From the NCBI RefSeq assembly GCF_045689235.1, contig NZ_CP136864.1, positions 3,348,001 through 3,412,000 of the forward strand: a DNA stretch of 64,000 nucleotides. The letters are read 5' to 3'. Both the position numbers and the translations under genes were made by a program. Shown one piece after another: positions 1 to 8,824 of the stretch; positions within the stretch are counted from its first letter, which is position 1, and every line of letters begins with the position of its first letter. Source of the DNA: Congregibacter variabilis (lineage in GTDB: Bacteria > Pseudomonadota > Gammaproteobacteria > Pseudomonadales > Halieaceae). The notes under the pieces are model-generated. The model was given only the letters and a program-made list of their open reading frames with translations. It ran no database searches and was not told the DNA's origin.

Positions 1-1
1 G

Positions 2-142
2 GTTCCGGTGAGGGCTCAAGGGACGGTCGTGGCTGTTTTGGACATCGATAGTCCATCCGTCGCACGTTTTAGTGTGGACGATCAGAATTACGTCGAGGTA
101 TTAGTCGATGAATTCAGTAAACATCAGTTTTCCCAGGGCTAA
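2..142 (+). CDS. GAF-domain protein, C-terminal fragment (free methionine-R-sulfoxide reductase-like)
   Basis: An open frame enters from the left edge and stops with TAA at 140-142, giving 46 residues. The fragment contains VAVLDIDSP followed by ARFSVDDQNYVEVLV, which is how the last strand and helix of fRMsr-type GAF domains (VIGVLDIDS...F...D) end. Such proteins reduce free methionine-R-sulfoxide in the cytosol. The catalytic cysteines lie outside the window, so the enzyme assignment is inferred. The 3' end overlaps the first possible start of the next gene by 35 bases. Confidence 0.6.
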   Translation, partial: VPVRAQGTVVAVLDIDSPSVARFSVDDQNYVEVLVDEFSKHQFSQG

Positions 143-1361
143 GACCCTGCTGTCTTTTCCCCTCCTCCGGGAGGGTGTTACACGCCTGAACGTGCAACTT
201 ACAGCGTTGGTTCGAGCGGTAATCACTGTGACAATCGCTTCGATTTTGGGCGCCTGTGCCAGCGCGCCGGATTGGGCTTTTGACGTTCGCGATGTCCCCC
301 CTTTGAAGCTCGATGGCCGCATCTACAGTTACGATCCCAACAACCCGGATTTGCATGATCCCCAGATTCTGATGGTTACACAGGAGATGCGCGATTTTGT
401 GGAGCTGTATACCGAGGGCGCGAACAATTCGCATAACAAGCTTATGGCTTTGCACCGAGCCATAAAGGGGCAGGGGGTTTTAGGCATGCAGTATGACCCC
501 TTTGCTGACGGTACGGCTCGCGATGCATTTGAGCGCGGTACTGCCAATTGCCTGAGTTATGCACACATGTTTACCGCTTTGGCTCGAGAGGCGGGGTTAA
601 ATGCGCAGTATCAATGGATGGAAGTACGTCCGGAGTGGCACCGCATGGGTGACCGGGTTGCCGTGCGCTTGCATGTAAATGTGCAAGTGAAGATGCGCGA
701 CACGACTGAGTACATGGTCGATATCGATCCGCTGAGTCGTTCGGAGGTTGCCGGGGCGCGGCTTATGAGTGATGAGGAAGGCTTCGCCCTGTACTACAAC
801 AATCTCGCCATGAATGCGCTCGCCGTGGATCGACCGGTGCAGGCCTGGCAGCAGTTGGTTCGTGGGCTCGAAGAGGCGCCGGGCTTGTCACAGCTGTGGG
901 TCAATCTGGGAGCTATTTATCGGTACGCAGGGCAATATGCGGAGGCCGAACAGGCCTACTTCCACGCCCTGGAAGTCGACAACAGTGATCGCTCGGCGAT
1001 GAATAATCTGGTGGTGCTGTATGAGCTGCAGGGGCGAAACAACGAGCAGAGCTACTGGGAAGACCGTCTTGAGCGCTATCGCAATCTGAATCCCTACTAT
1101 CACGCGAGCCTCGGAGACCTTGCCATGGAGGAAGAGGATTGGGATGCAGCTTATGCGCACTATAAACGTGCTACCCGTATGCAGCCTGATGATGGCCTGT
1201 TGATTTACAGCCAGGGTTTGGCAGCCCATGAGCTTGGCAACGACGATGAAGCTGAGCGATTGATCGCCCGAGCAATAGAAAGAGCGGCTTTTCAGGTGGA
1301 GAAACAGCGCTACCGCGTGCAGCTGCGCATGATTAAGGAGCAGCAAGCCGCCGCGCTCTAA
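108..1361 (+). CDS. TPR-containing lipoprotein with transglutaminase-like domain
   Basis: 417 residues from ATG 108. The N-terminus has a hydrophobic stretch ending in ILGAC, a good lipobox, so the mature protein is probably a membrane-anchored lipoprotein. A transglutaminase-like core follows (ANCLSYAHMFTALAREAGL, then a conserved H and D further on), and the C-terminal half consists of tetratricopeptide repeats (WVNLGAIYRYAGQYAEAEQAYFHALEVD). The n-region before the hydrophobic core is unusually long if ATG 108 is used, and that start overlaps the upstream gene. GTG 192 would give a normal lipoprotein signal, but ATG 108 has a GAGG 9 bases upstream. Substrate unknown. Asparaginyl-tRNA synthetase follows on the same strand. 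Confidence 0.75.
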   Translation: MNSVNISFPRAKTLLSFPLLREGVTRLNVQLTALVRAVITVTIASILGACASAPDWAFDVRDVPPLKLDGRIYSYDPNNPDLHDPQILMVTQEMRDFVELYTEGANNSHNKLMALHRAIKGQGVLGMQYDPFADGTARDAFERGTANCLSYAHMFTALAREAGLNAQYQWMEVRPEWHRMGDRVAVRLHVNVQVKMRDTTEYMVDIDPLSRSEVAGARLMSDEEGFALYYNNLAMNALAVDRPVQAWQQLVRGLEEAPGLSQLWVNLGAIYRYAGQYAEAEQAYFHALEVDNSDRSAMNNLVVLYELQGRNNEQSYWEDRLERYRNLNPYYHASLGDLAMEEEDWDAAYAHYKRATRMQPDDGLLIYSQGLAAHELGNDDEAERLIARAIERAAFQVEKQRYRVQLRMIKEQQAAAL

Positions 1362-1430
1362 TCCATGTTTCACCATGGCGGTTATCGAGCACTTTAGTTA
1401 TCCTCCGCGCCTTTGCGTCGGAGACACAGC

Positions 1431-2828
1431 ATGACAGCGTTTTCACGAGTTCTGGACTTATTGCGAACTGATCCTGATACCGGTGGTGAGGTGGCGGTGC
1501 GCGGCTGGCTGCGCAGCAAGCGCGATTCCAAGGCCGGTATATCCTTTCTGGCCATTCATGACGGCTCATCATTTGACGCGATTCAGGCTGTCGTGCCCGC
1601 TGATTTGGCGAACTACGAGAGTGAGGTTTTGCAGCTGACCACGGGCTGTTCTGTGGAACTGCGTGGCATCCTGGTTCCCTCCCAGGGTAAAGGCCAGCAG
1701 GTTGAGATTCAGGCCAGTGAGCTGCGCGTTCTTGGATGGGTTGATGACCCTGAAACTTATCCCATCGCTAAAAAGCGGCATACCTTCGAGTATTTGCGTA
1801 CTCAGGCGCATCTGCGCCCGCGGACAAATACCTTTGGTGCGATTACCCGGGTGCGACATAGCCTCGCCAATGCAATTCACAGCTATTTTCATGACAACGG
1901 TTTTTACTGGGTCAATACGCCGATTATCACGGGCAGCGACTGCGAGGGCGCCGGCGAGCTCTTTCGAGTGAGTACCCTGGATATGAATAACATTCCTCGG
2001 GCCGCCGACGGCAGTGTGGACTACGGTCAGGACTTCTTCGGGGGTGAAGCCTACCTCACGGTGAGTGGGCAATTGGCCGTGGAGTCCTATTGTCTGTCCA
2101 TGAGCAAGGTTTACACCTTCGGTCCTACCTTTCGAGCTGAAAACAGCAACACCAGTCGTCACCTCGCAGAATTCTGGATGATTGAGCCCGAAGTGGCCTT
2201 TGCTGATCTGGCCGATAACGCGGACCTGGCCGAGTCGCTGCTCAAGCATGTGTTCAGTCGTGTTTTGAATGAGTGCGAAGACGACCTGGCGTTTTTTAAT
2301 CAGCGTATTGATGACACGGTCCTGGCGCGTCTTTCAGCGATGGTTGACCAGAGCTTTGAGCGTATGGATTATTCCGATGCCATCAAAATCCTGCAGGCCA
2401 GCGGTCAGAAGTTTGAGTTCCCCGTAGAGTGGGGTGTTGATCTGGCGAGTGAGCACGAACGCTTCCTGTGCGAGCAGCACGTTGGGCGTCCAGTGGTTCT
2501 AATGAACTATCCCCGGGAGATCAAAGCGTTTTATATGCGCTTGAACGACGATGAAAAAACCGTTGCCGCGATGGATGTTTTGGCGCCGGGCATTGGTGAA
2601 ATTATCGGCGGTAGTCAGCGTGAAGAGCGACTCGATGTGCTCGATGCTCGCATGGATCCGCAGCTTCGCGATGAATTGTGGTGGTACCGGGATTTGCGTC
2701 GCTACGGCACGGTTCCGCATGCGGGCTTTGGTTTGGGCTTCGAGCGCCTCATCAACTATGTCACCGGCATGGAAAACGTCCGGGATGCGATCCCGTTCCC
2801 ACGTACGCCAGGGAATGCCCACTTCTAG
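1431..2828 (+). CDS. asnS: asparagine--tRNA ligase
   Basis: 465 residues from ATG 1431, chosen because GGAGA lies just upstream; a TTG 18 bases earlier is in frame but less likely. The protein has an N-terminal OB-fold anticodon-binding domain (VAVRGWLRSKRDSKAGISFLAIHDGS) and a class II synthetase catalytic core with motif 2 (FGPTFRAENSNTSRHLAEFWMIEPE) and motif 3 (GFGLGFERLINYVTGMENVRDAIPFPR). It charges tRNA-Asn in the cytosol. Length and motifs match bacterial AsnRS (about 466 residues). The ending PFPRTPGNAHF is typical of AsnRS rather than AspRS. Confidence 0.97.
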   Translation: MTAFSRVLDLLRTDPDTGGEVAVRGWLRSKRDSKAGISFLAIHDGSSFDAIQAVVPADLANYESEVLQLTTGCSVELRGILVPSQGKGQQVEIQASELRVLGWVDDPETYPIAKKRHTFEYLRTQAHLRPRTNTFGAITRVRHSLANAIHSYFHDNGFYWVNTPIITGSDCEGAGELFRVSTLDMNNIPRAADGSVDYGQDFFGGEAYLTVSGQLAVESYCLSMSKVYTFGPTFRAENSNTSRHLAEFWMIEPEVAFADLADNADLAESLLKHVFSRVLNECEDDLAFFNQRIDDTVLARLSAMVDQSFERMDYSDAIKILQASGQKFEFPVEWGVDLASEHERFLCEQHVGRPVVLMNYPREIKAFYMRLNDDEKTVAAMDVLAPGIGEIIGGSQREERLDVLDARMDPQLRDELWWYRDLRRYGTVPHAGFGLGFERLINYVTGMENVRDAIPFPRTPGNAHF

Positions 2829-2845
2829 GGCTCACGGTTGGTCTT

Positions 2846-2864
2846 AGGCGCCGATCCGGCGCCT
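2846..2864. terminator. hairpin between convergent asnS and RNase II gene
   Basis: A perfect 8-bp stem (AGGCGCCG/CGGCGCCT) with a 3-base loop lies 18 bases after the asnS stop and 28 bases before the stop of the convergent rnb-like gene. There is no clear T-run on either side, so it may be a weak bidirectional terminator or an mRNA 3'-end stabiliser. Confidence 0.4.
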
Positions 2865-2891
2865 GCTGGTAGCGCAGGCGCTCGGGACTTC

Positions 2892-4928
2892 TTATTGGCT
2901 CGCAGCTTCACCGTGTAGTGCTGGCTCTTCCGGCTCTTCCGGCTTTTCTGGTTTTCGTCCGCAGCTGGGGTCGAGTTTAAACAAGGGCAGGTGCGGGGTT
3001 TCTTCGTCAGCGCCCATGAGCGTGACACTCACCGGCGTGTTAACTCTAAAGTGACGGGTTTTGCTCTTCTGTGTAGCGGTCCACTTATCAAAGTTAAACT
3101 TTTCGCCGACTTTGCGCAGGTCGACATAGCCTTCCAGGCCGCTGTCGTCCAGGCGAACATAAAAGCCATGGTTCCCCATGTGTGACACATGTCCCGGCCA
3201 GGGGCCGGGAGCGGACTCGGCCTTGCGCTGAAGGTACTCCAGCGTCAGCCAGCGCTCCGCTTCGTTACTGATCTGACGCAGTTTTTGCAACTTCTGGTTC
3301 AGCTTGTCGAGCTCTGGCTGTTCGCAAATGCTTGCGCTCTCGCCACGCAAAGCCGCCTTGATCTGCAGGTGGACCAAGAAATCCAGGTACTTGCGCAAGG
3401 GCGAGGTGCAATTGGTATAGACGGGAAGGGACATGCCCATGTGCGCGCCGGGTTTTTTAGACAGACGAGCGCGGGTGAGCAGACGATTCACCATACTGCG
3501 CAGAGGTAATTCGTGATCACTGGCCGCAAGCTGACGAAGAAGATCTCGATAACCCTCCAGGGTGTCAGGATCCAGAGCGTCGGCATCGGTGAGATAGAGC
3601 TCCATAAACTTTTGGCGATCTTTCAGGCGATCCCGACGAAAACCATCGTGCACCACAAAGGGGCCGCTGGCACCCGCGTCTGAAAGCAACGCCGCTGCAC
3701 AGCGATTGGTGGCAACCATGCACTCTTCGACCAGGCGCTGGGAGCTCAGTTTTTCGCAAGGTTCGATATTCTCGATGTGTCCCCGCTCATTGAGCAGCCA
3801 GCGAAACTCCTGACGGTCTTCCATAACCAGCTCATTGGCCTCGCGTCGCGACCGGAGCGCTCTGGATACCTGATAGAGCGCCTCCAGGGGCGTTGCATGG
3901 CAAATCAGCGACTCGTCCTGACCGCTCAAATATCGATCAACTGCAAAATACGATAGCTTGGCGCGGGAGCGAATTTTTGCTTCGAAGAACTTGAACTCCC
4001 CAACGCTGCCATCTTCTGAGATCGCAACTCTGCAGACCAGGGCGGGTCGCAGTTCGTTTTCGGTAAGTGCGCAGCGCTGCTGAGAAATACTTTCGGGCAG
4101 CATAGGCACCACGGCACCATGAAAATACGCGCTGCTTGCGCGCTCCGCCACAGTCGCCCGTAAGGGGGAGTCTGCAGTTATGTAGGAGGTGGGGTCAGCA
4201 ATGGCTACGTAAAGGAGCCAGCCCTCGCTGGTGACCTCAGCGTAGAGCGCATCATCGATGTCCTGGGTCCGCGCGGCATCGATGGTGACAAAGGCAAGGT
4301 CAGAGAAATCCTCGCGACCGGGATCGTTCTCCGGAGTCAAAGTCGCGATCACTTCCTCAAGCTGCTGCTTGTCGGCATCTGACCATTGGGCTTCAAGACC
4401 GTATTTGGCCATGGTGTATAGATTTTCAATGCCAGGTTCGTCAGCGGCGCCAATGGTCGCCAGCACTTTTGCTTGGGGTTTGCCGTCGCGAATGGGATGT
4501 CGTAGCAGTGCGCAACGCAGGTAGTCGCCGGACTTGGCGCCGTTTCTTGCTTGAGGCGGTAAAAACAGCCAACGGCTCATGCCTGGGATATCCGGCTCAA
4601 CGAACATCGCCTTGCCTTTGCTTACGCAGCGGCCGGTAAATTCGCCAATGGCGCTTTCGACCAGCCCTTCGATTTCCGCAATGGGACGTTTGTCTTTGCC
4701 GGGGCGCAGGCAGACACGCACGCGATCCCCGGGAAATGCCTTGAGCATTTCGTCCGGCGGAACAAACACTTCGCGTCCATCGTCTGTGCGGGCGAATCCG
4801 TAGCGCGCGGGCGTTCCCCGAAGCACCGCTTCGGTTCGCTCCTTCTCGGATTCGATCTGGGTTTTAAGCCCTCGTAGCTGGGCAAGGGCATCTCGGTCTA
4901 ACATCAGAAAGCTGTGGTTGGCCTGCAT
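2892..4928 (-). CDS. rnb: RNase II-family exoribonuclease (RNB domain)
   Basis: 678 residues. Order: an N-terminal cold-shock/OB region (about 30-150, ARYGFARTDDGREVFVPPDE), the RNB catalytic domain with the metal-binding signature TIDAARTQDIDDALYAE at 215-231, and a C-terminal S1-type RNA-binding region (about 580-645). The family degrades single-stranded RNA 3' to 5'. Length and N-terminus resemble RNase II (644 in E. coli) more than the longer RNase R. The last 25 residues are proline/glutamate rich (PEKPEEPEEPALHG) and look like a lineage-specific tail. ATG 4928 or the internal ATG 4904 (MLDRDALAQLR) could start it; the latter aligns better with E. coli. RNase R-like function cannot be excluded. 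Confidence 0.88.
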   Translation of the reverse strand: MQANHSFLMLDRDALAQLRGLKTQIESEKERTEAVLRGTPARYGFARTDDGREVFVPPDEMLKAFPGDRVRVCLRPGKDKRPIAEIEGLVESAIGEFTGRCVSKGKAMFVEPDIPGMSRWLFLPPQARNGAKSGDYLRCALLRHPIRDGKPQAKVLATIGAADEPGIENLYTMAKYGLEAQWSDADKQQLEEVIATLTPENDPGREDFSDLAFVTIDAARTQDIDDALYAEVTSEGWLLYVAIADPTSYITADSPLRATVAERASSAYFHGAVVPMLPESISQQRCALTENELRPALVCRVAISEDGSVGEFKFFEAKIRSRAKLSYFAVDRYLSGQDESLICHATPLEALYQVSRALRSRREANELVMEDRQEFRWLLNERGHIENIEPCEKLSSQRLVEECMVATNRCAAALLSDAGASGPFVVHDGFRRDRLKDRQKFMELYLTDADALDPDTLEGYRDLLRQLAASDHELPLRSMVNRLLTRARLSKKPGAHMGMSLPVYTNCTSPLRKYLDFLVHLQIKAALRGESASICEQPELDKLNQKLQKLRQISNEAERWLTLEYLQRKAESAPGPWPGHVSHMGNHGFYVRLDDSGLEGYVDLRKVGEKFNFDKWTATQKSKTRHFRVNTPVSVTLMGADEETPHLPLFKLDPSCGRKPEKPEEPEEPALHGEAASQ

Positions 4929-5111
4929 GTATCAAAGGGGCGCTATGCTAGCGGAAATGCCTGCAGGTGTCAGTGTGAAAGCTGTTTAAGTGGCGTCTAA
5001 ATTATCACGCCAAAGCGGCCCTGTGGCGGCCGAAATTTGTAAGTTTAGACGTTTGATGTTGCGCGTCAGCAGCTTTAATTGCAGTTAATGGGGTAAATCA
5101 CGAGATGGTCG

Positions 5112-5141
5112 TTGACAGTGTTTGCGGCTCGGGCTAATAAT
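5112..5141 (+). promoter_or_regulatory. sigma-70-like promoter for phoH
   Basis: A perfect -35 TTGACA (5112-5117) is followed after 18 bases by AATAAT (5136-5141), a 5/6 match to the -10. It points at phoH, whose start is nearly 290 bases further on, implying a long 5' leader. Confidence 0.55.
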
Positions 5142-5377
5142 CGAACTGTTTCCAGCTTCAGGTGGACGCAGCGATCTCCCTAGCCGCAGATGGTGGTCAG
5201 AACAACACAGGGCCTGTAGCCCAGAGTGTTAGTCGTACTGAAGGCGCCCCAAGAGTGCCGGGAGTGCTTGTCGCCGTCACGGTTTGGAATACCTCCTCTT
5301 TTTTTATCGGCTTTTGCGCTGCAGCGCGTAGTCTTCTTTCTACACCTTCTTTGCATCCCAAATTCGTCTACTCATCG

Positions 5378-5397
5378 GTCGTATCAACTGATACGAC
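5378..5397. promoter_or_regulatory. perfect 8-bp inverted repeat in the phoH leader
   Basis: GTCGTATC and GATACGAC are separated by AACT, 33 bases before the phoH start and about 20 bases before its ribosome site. It could be an RNA hairpin controlling translation or a dyad for a regulator; no T-run follows it. Confidence 0.4.
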
Positions 5398-5429
5398 ACT
5401 CTTACCTGGCCCGTCCCGAGGAATTGCTT

Positions 5430-6863
5430 ATGGAATCTAGCTCCGTTGTGCACGACCTGACCCCGCTCGTCGAAGCAGCCAAAAAAGTTTATGTGCTCGA
5501 CACCAATGTTCTTTTGCATGATCCGACGGCAGTCACGGCGTTCAACGAGCACCACATCGTCATACCCATGACCGTGTTGGAGGAACTGGACCACATCAAA
5601 GATCGGCGGGACAAGACGGTAAGTCGCGAGGCTCGCATCGCTATCAATATCATCGACAAAATTGTTGATGCGGCATCACCGCAGGCGATTCAGGAAGGTG
5701 TAGGCATTCCATCAGCCGATGCCGGTGGTACTCGCGGCACCCTCGCGATTTACCCGGATCAGCTTATTAACGACGACAGCGACATCCCGTATCTGGATGG
5801 AACGCCTGATCAGGCTAACGACAATCGCATTATTAATGTCGCTTTGAAGATGCAGGCGGAGAACGAGGGGGCCTTCGTATGCCTGGTGACCAAAGACATC
5901 AATATGCGCATCAAGGCCAAAGGATCGGGTCTGCTCCACGTTGAGGATTACCGGCGGGACCGTGTGCTCGATGACATCGATCTACTTTGCAAAGGCTATG
6001 AGCACATTGAGGGCGACTTCTGGGCTGGTGTCAGTGAGGTGGATACCATTCGTGAGGACAATATTACTTTGCATCGGGTGCCCCGGGACTCGGTGCCTGA
6101 CGCTTACCCTAATATGTTTCTCTATGATGACCTTGAGTTTCTCGCCTTTGTGCATCGTATGGACGCTGAATATCTCTACCTGCGCTGTGACAGTCGCGAT
6201 AATTTAATGAATCGCCGGTTCTGGGGATTGTCGCCGCGCAATCTCGAGCAGGCGATGGCCATGTCCTTGATCGGCAATAACGATGTCGATATGACCGTGA
6301 TGACTGGACCTGCCGGCTCGGGGAAAACACTGATCGCGCTAGCCTATGGTCTGCACGCTATCCTTGAGGAGGGCCGCTACAGCAAACTGATTGTCGCGCG
6401 ATCAACGCCGCCGATTGCTGAGGATATTGGCTTTCTCCCGGGAACCGAAGAAGAGAAAATGGCACCCTGGCTGGCAGCATTTGACGATAATCTGGAGATT
6501 CTTCACGGCTCCGACGAGTCCTGCACGGGAAGCATCGATTACGTGAAGGAGCGCGCTAATATTCAATTTAAGTCCCTGAACTTCATGCGCGGACGTTCCT
6601 TCAATAACGCGTACATCATCATCGATGAGGCTCAGGGCTTGACGCAGTTTCAGCTTAAGTCGGTGATCAGTCGGGTGGGCGAGGATTCCAAGATAGTGGT
6701 GTTGGGCAATCTCGCCCAGATCGACAATAAATATATTTCGCCGCTGACTTCGGGGCTGACTTATCTCGTGGAACGCAGCAAATCCTATGATCATGCGGGT
6801 ATCATGCACGTCAACGGCATTGTTCGATCAAGACTTGCCGCATTTGCCGAGGAGAACCTCTGA
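5430..6863 (+). CDS. PIN and PhoH-like ATPase domain protein
   Basis: 477 residues from ATG 5430, preceded by GAGGAA; an in-frame upstream extension is not supported. The N-terminal PIN ribonuclease domain begins with YVLDTNVLLHDP (21-32) and continues with acidic residues (DNRIINVAL, VTKDINMRIKA). The C-terminal PhoH ATPase has a Walker A GPAGSGKT at 293-300 and a Walker B IIIDEAQ ending near 402. This is the PhoH2/YlaK-like architecture, predicted to couple ATP hydrolysis to RNA unwinding and cleavage; its cellular role here is not shown. psd follows 6 bases after the stop, so the two are probably co-transcribed. Confidence 0.9.
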   Translation: MESSSVVHDLTPLVEAAKKVYVLDTNVLLHDPTAVTAFNEHHIVIPMTVLEELDHIKDRRDKTVSREARIAINIIDKIVDAASPQAIQEGVGIPSADAGGTRGTLAIYPDQLINDDSDIPYLDGTPDQANDNRIINVALKMQAENEGAFVCLVTKDINMRIKAKGSGLLHVEDYRRDRVLDDIDLLCKGYEHIEGDFWAGVSEVDTIREDNITLHRVPRDSVPDAYPNMFLYDDLEFLAFVHRMDAEYLYLRCDSRDNLMNRRFWGLSPRNLEQAMAMSLIGNNDVDMTVMTGPAGSGKTLIALAYGLHAILEEGRYSKLIVARSTPPIAEDIGFLPGTEEEKMAPWLAAFDDNLEILHGSDESCTGSIDYVKERANIQFKSLNFMRGRSFNNAYIIIDEAQGLTQFQLKSVISRVGEDSKIVVLGNLAQIDNKYISPLTSGLTYLVERSKSYDHAGIMHVNGIVRSRLAAFAEENL

Positions 6864-6869
6864 CCCGCC

Positions 6870-7712
6870 GTGGATACACTCTTTATTTTGCTCCAGCGCC
6901 TGCTGCCCCAGCATGCGCTGTCCCGACTCGTCGGCCGCTTAGCGGCTGCCCAAGGTCCGCGCTGGCTGAAAAATCGCGTGATAAGCGCATTTTCCAGGCA
7001 CTATGGTGTGGATCTTGAGGAAGCCCAGCGCCCTTTTCCTGAGGCTTACGAAAGCTTTAACGCTTTTTTCACCCGGGCTCTAAAGCCCGGAGCACGCCCG
7101 TTATGCAGCAGCGGTATAGCCTGCCCTGCTGATGGCGCTGTGAGTGAAATAGGTGATATCGACGGCCAGCGAATTCTCCAGGCTAAGGGGCGCAGCTACT
7201 CCCTTGATGCACTGCTTGCCGGCGACCGTCAGCGTGTGGAGCAATTCACCGGTGGAAGTTTCGCGACGATTTACCTCTCGCCCAAGGATTATCACCGGGT
7301 TCACATGCCCTTGGACGGCCAGTTGCAGTCCAGCTCCTACGTTCCTGGAGACCTCTTTTCAGTCAATGGCACTACGGCTGCTGCGATAGATGGGCTCTTT
7401 GCGCGCAATGAGCGCCATATCAGTTATTTTGATACCCCCAGAGGTCCCATGGCTATGGTGCTGGTGGGCGCCATGATCGTTGCGGGCATTGAGACCGTCT
7501 GGGCAGGGCAGGTTGCACCGCGACCACGGCGTATTGAGCACTGGGATCACGCCAATACTCCAGAACCGGTGTTACTTGAACGCGGCAGCGAGATGGGTCG
7601 ATTTATGCTTGGCTCTACCGTTATCCTGCTTTTTCCTAAAGGCGTGGTCGCCTGGAACGAAGACTGCGTGCCCGGCGCAAGCGTGCGCATGGGGCAGCAG
7701 TTGTCGGCCTGA
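6870..7712 (+). CDS. psd: phosphatidylserine decarboxylase proenzyme
   Basis: 280 residues from GTG 6870. Psd converts phosphatidylserine to phosphatidylethanolamine at the inner membrane. The self-cleavage motif LGST is at 247-250, where the serine becomes the pyruvoyl cofactor of the small subunit. The conserved PADG (87-90) and SPKDYHRVHMP (137-147) carry the Asp and His residues used in maturation and catalysis. Length matches the E. coli type I enzyme (322) minus a C-terminal tail. It lies 6 bases after phoH and converges on rsgA, its usual neighbour in gammaproteobacteria. Confidence 0.96.
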   Translation: MDTLFILLQRLLPQHALSRLVGRLAAAQGPRWLKNRVISAFSRHYGVDLEEAQRPFPEAYESFNAFFTRALKPGARPLCSSGIACPADGAVSEIGDIDGQRILQAKGRSYSLDALLAGDRQRVEQFTGGSFATIYLSPKDYHRVHMPLDGQLQSSSYVPGDLFSVNGTTAAAIDGLFARNERHISYFDTPRGPMAMVLVGAMIVAGIETVWAGQVAPRPRRIEHWDHANTPEPVLLERGSEMGRFMLGSTVILLFPKGVVAWNEDCVPGASVRMGQQLSA

Positions 7713-7724
7713 GTAGCCCTGTCG

Positions 7725-8747
7725 CTAGCCCTGTAGCGGCTGATCCAGTGAGGCAATAATGCGGCGATAGCTGTCCAGGCGTGCCGGGTGTATGGCGCCG
7801 GTGTCTATGGCCTCGGTGAGTGCGCAGCCTGGCTCACTTTGGTGGTGGCAGTCGCGAAAACGACAGTGACCTATGCGATCACGAAACTCCCGAAATCCGT
7901 TTTCCACTTCATCCCGGCTCATATGCCATAAGCCAAATTCGCGAATGCCCGGCGAGTCGATCAATGCGCCGCCACCGGGAACGTCAAACAGACGGGCGGT
8001 GGTGGTGGTATGGCGACCTTTTTGTTTGTCGGGAGACAGCTCGGATACTCGCTGTTGTGCATCCGGCAGTAAGGCGTTCACCAGAGTGGTTTTGCCCACT
8101 CCAGACTGTCCCACGAGAATGCTGGTGTGGCCTGCCAATAGCTGCGTGAGCTCGTCTATTGCGCCGAACTTGCCCTGCGCTCGGATCGTTGCGTATCCCA
8201 GGGGGGCGTAGGGCTCCAGAAGCATGTCGATGGATTCTGCCAAAAATGGGTCGTCATCCAGCAAATCCGCTTTATTGAGCAGAATCACTGCCTCCGCGCC
8301 GAGATTCTCCGTGGCCACCAGATAGCGGTCGATGAGGCCCCCGTGAGGCTCCGGGTAGGGCGCAATAACAATAATGACGCGATCAATGTTGGCAGCGACA
8401 CTACGCAGCTTGCCGAACTTGTCAGGGCGCTGCAGTTCCGTGCTGCGCTCTTCACGCGCCACGACGACTCCGGTTTCTTCGCCTGCGCAGAAGATCACAT
8501 TATCTCCGGCGACCACCGAACCCAGATGCGTTCGAAGGTGGCAGCGGTGAACCCGGTGATCATCGCCCTCTATGTCAGCTTGGGTGCCATAGCGGGCGAT
8601 CACCCTGCCTCTTTGCTCGGCGCCAAGCTGTCCGCCGGCAAGCGCCTCATCTCCGAGGGTGCCAGCACGCTCAGCGCGTTCGCTGCGCTCTTGTTGCTTG
8701 CGTTCGATGCGCCAATTCTGGCGTCGATTAATTTTGCGTTTACTCAC
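7725..8747 (-). CDS. rsgA: small ribosomal subunit biogenesis GTPase RsgA
   Basis: 340 residues from GTG 8747. RsgA tests late 30S maturation and releases on GTP hydrolysis. The circularly permuted G motifs are visible: NKAD (158-161, G4) precedes GQSGVGKTT (213-221, G1) and DSPG (264-267, G3). The N-terminus is basic, then an OB fold. A C-terminal zinc knuckle uses C295, C300, H302 and C308. It is divergent from orn with 77 bases between, matching the E. coli arrangement. Confidence 0.97.
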   Translation of the reverse strand: MSKRKINRRQNWRIERKQQERSERAERAGTLGDEALAGGQLGAEQRGRVIARYGTQADIEGDDHRVHRCHLRTHLGSVVAGDNVIFCAGEETGVVVAREERSTELQRPDKFGKLRSVAANIDRVIIVIAPYPEPHGGLIDRYLVATENLGAEAVILLNKADLLDDDPFLAESIDMLLEPYAPLGYATIRAQGKFGAIDELTQLLAGHTSILVGQSGVGKTTLVNALLPDAQQRVSELSPDKQKGRHTTTTARLFDVPGGGALIDSPGIREFGLWHMSRDEVENGFREFRDRIGHCRFRDCHHQSEPGCALTEAIDTGAIHPARLDSYRRIIASLDQPLQG

Positions 8748-8824
8748 CGCTGCATTATTGGGTGCTACCGAGGGCCTGTCGAGCGCGTGTTAAACTTCAT
8801 TGGGCTGAAATAGTGAGAAAATCA

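Larger units (their letters stand above)
4929..5429. other. 500-bp intergenic region: rnb-like promoter side, phoH promoter and long leader
   Basis: This gap separates the divergent RNase II-type and PhoH-type genes. It holds an inverted repeat CGTCTAAA (4994-5001)/TTTAGACG (5044-5051), a sigma-70-like promoter at 5112-5141, a leader of about 280 bases and a perfect 8-bp inverted repeat at 5378-5397 just before phoH. An open frame crosses part of the leader, but it resembles nothing I know and has no good ribosome site. I see no tRNA or known riboswitch. Confidence 0.6.

Noticed and set aside
108..1361. Link between the transglutaminase-like lipoprotein and the Anbu locus
   Set aside because: They are 28 kb apart, and the lipoprotein is a TPR type rather than the Anbu-locus family.
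5162..5440. 92-residue open frame in the phoH leader
   Set aside because: It resembles no known protein, lacks a clear ribosome site and runs past the phoH start in another frame; most likely chance.
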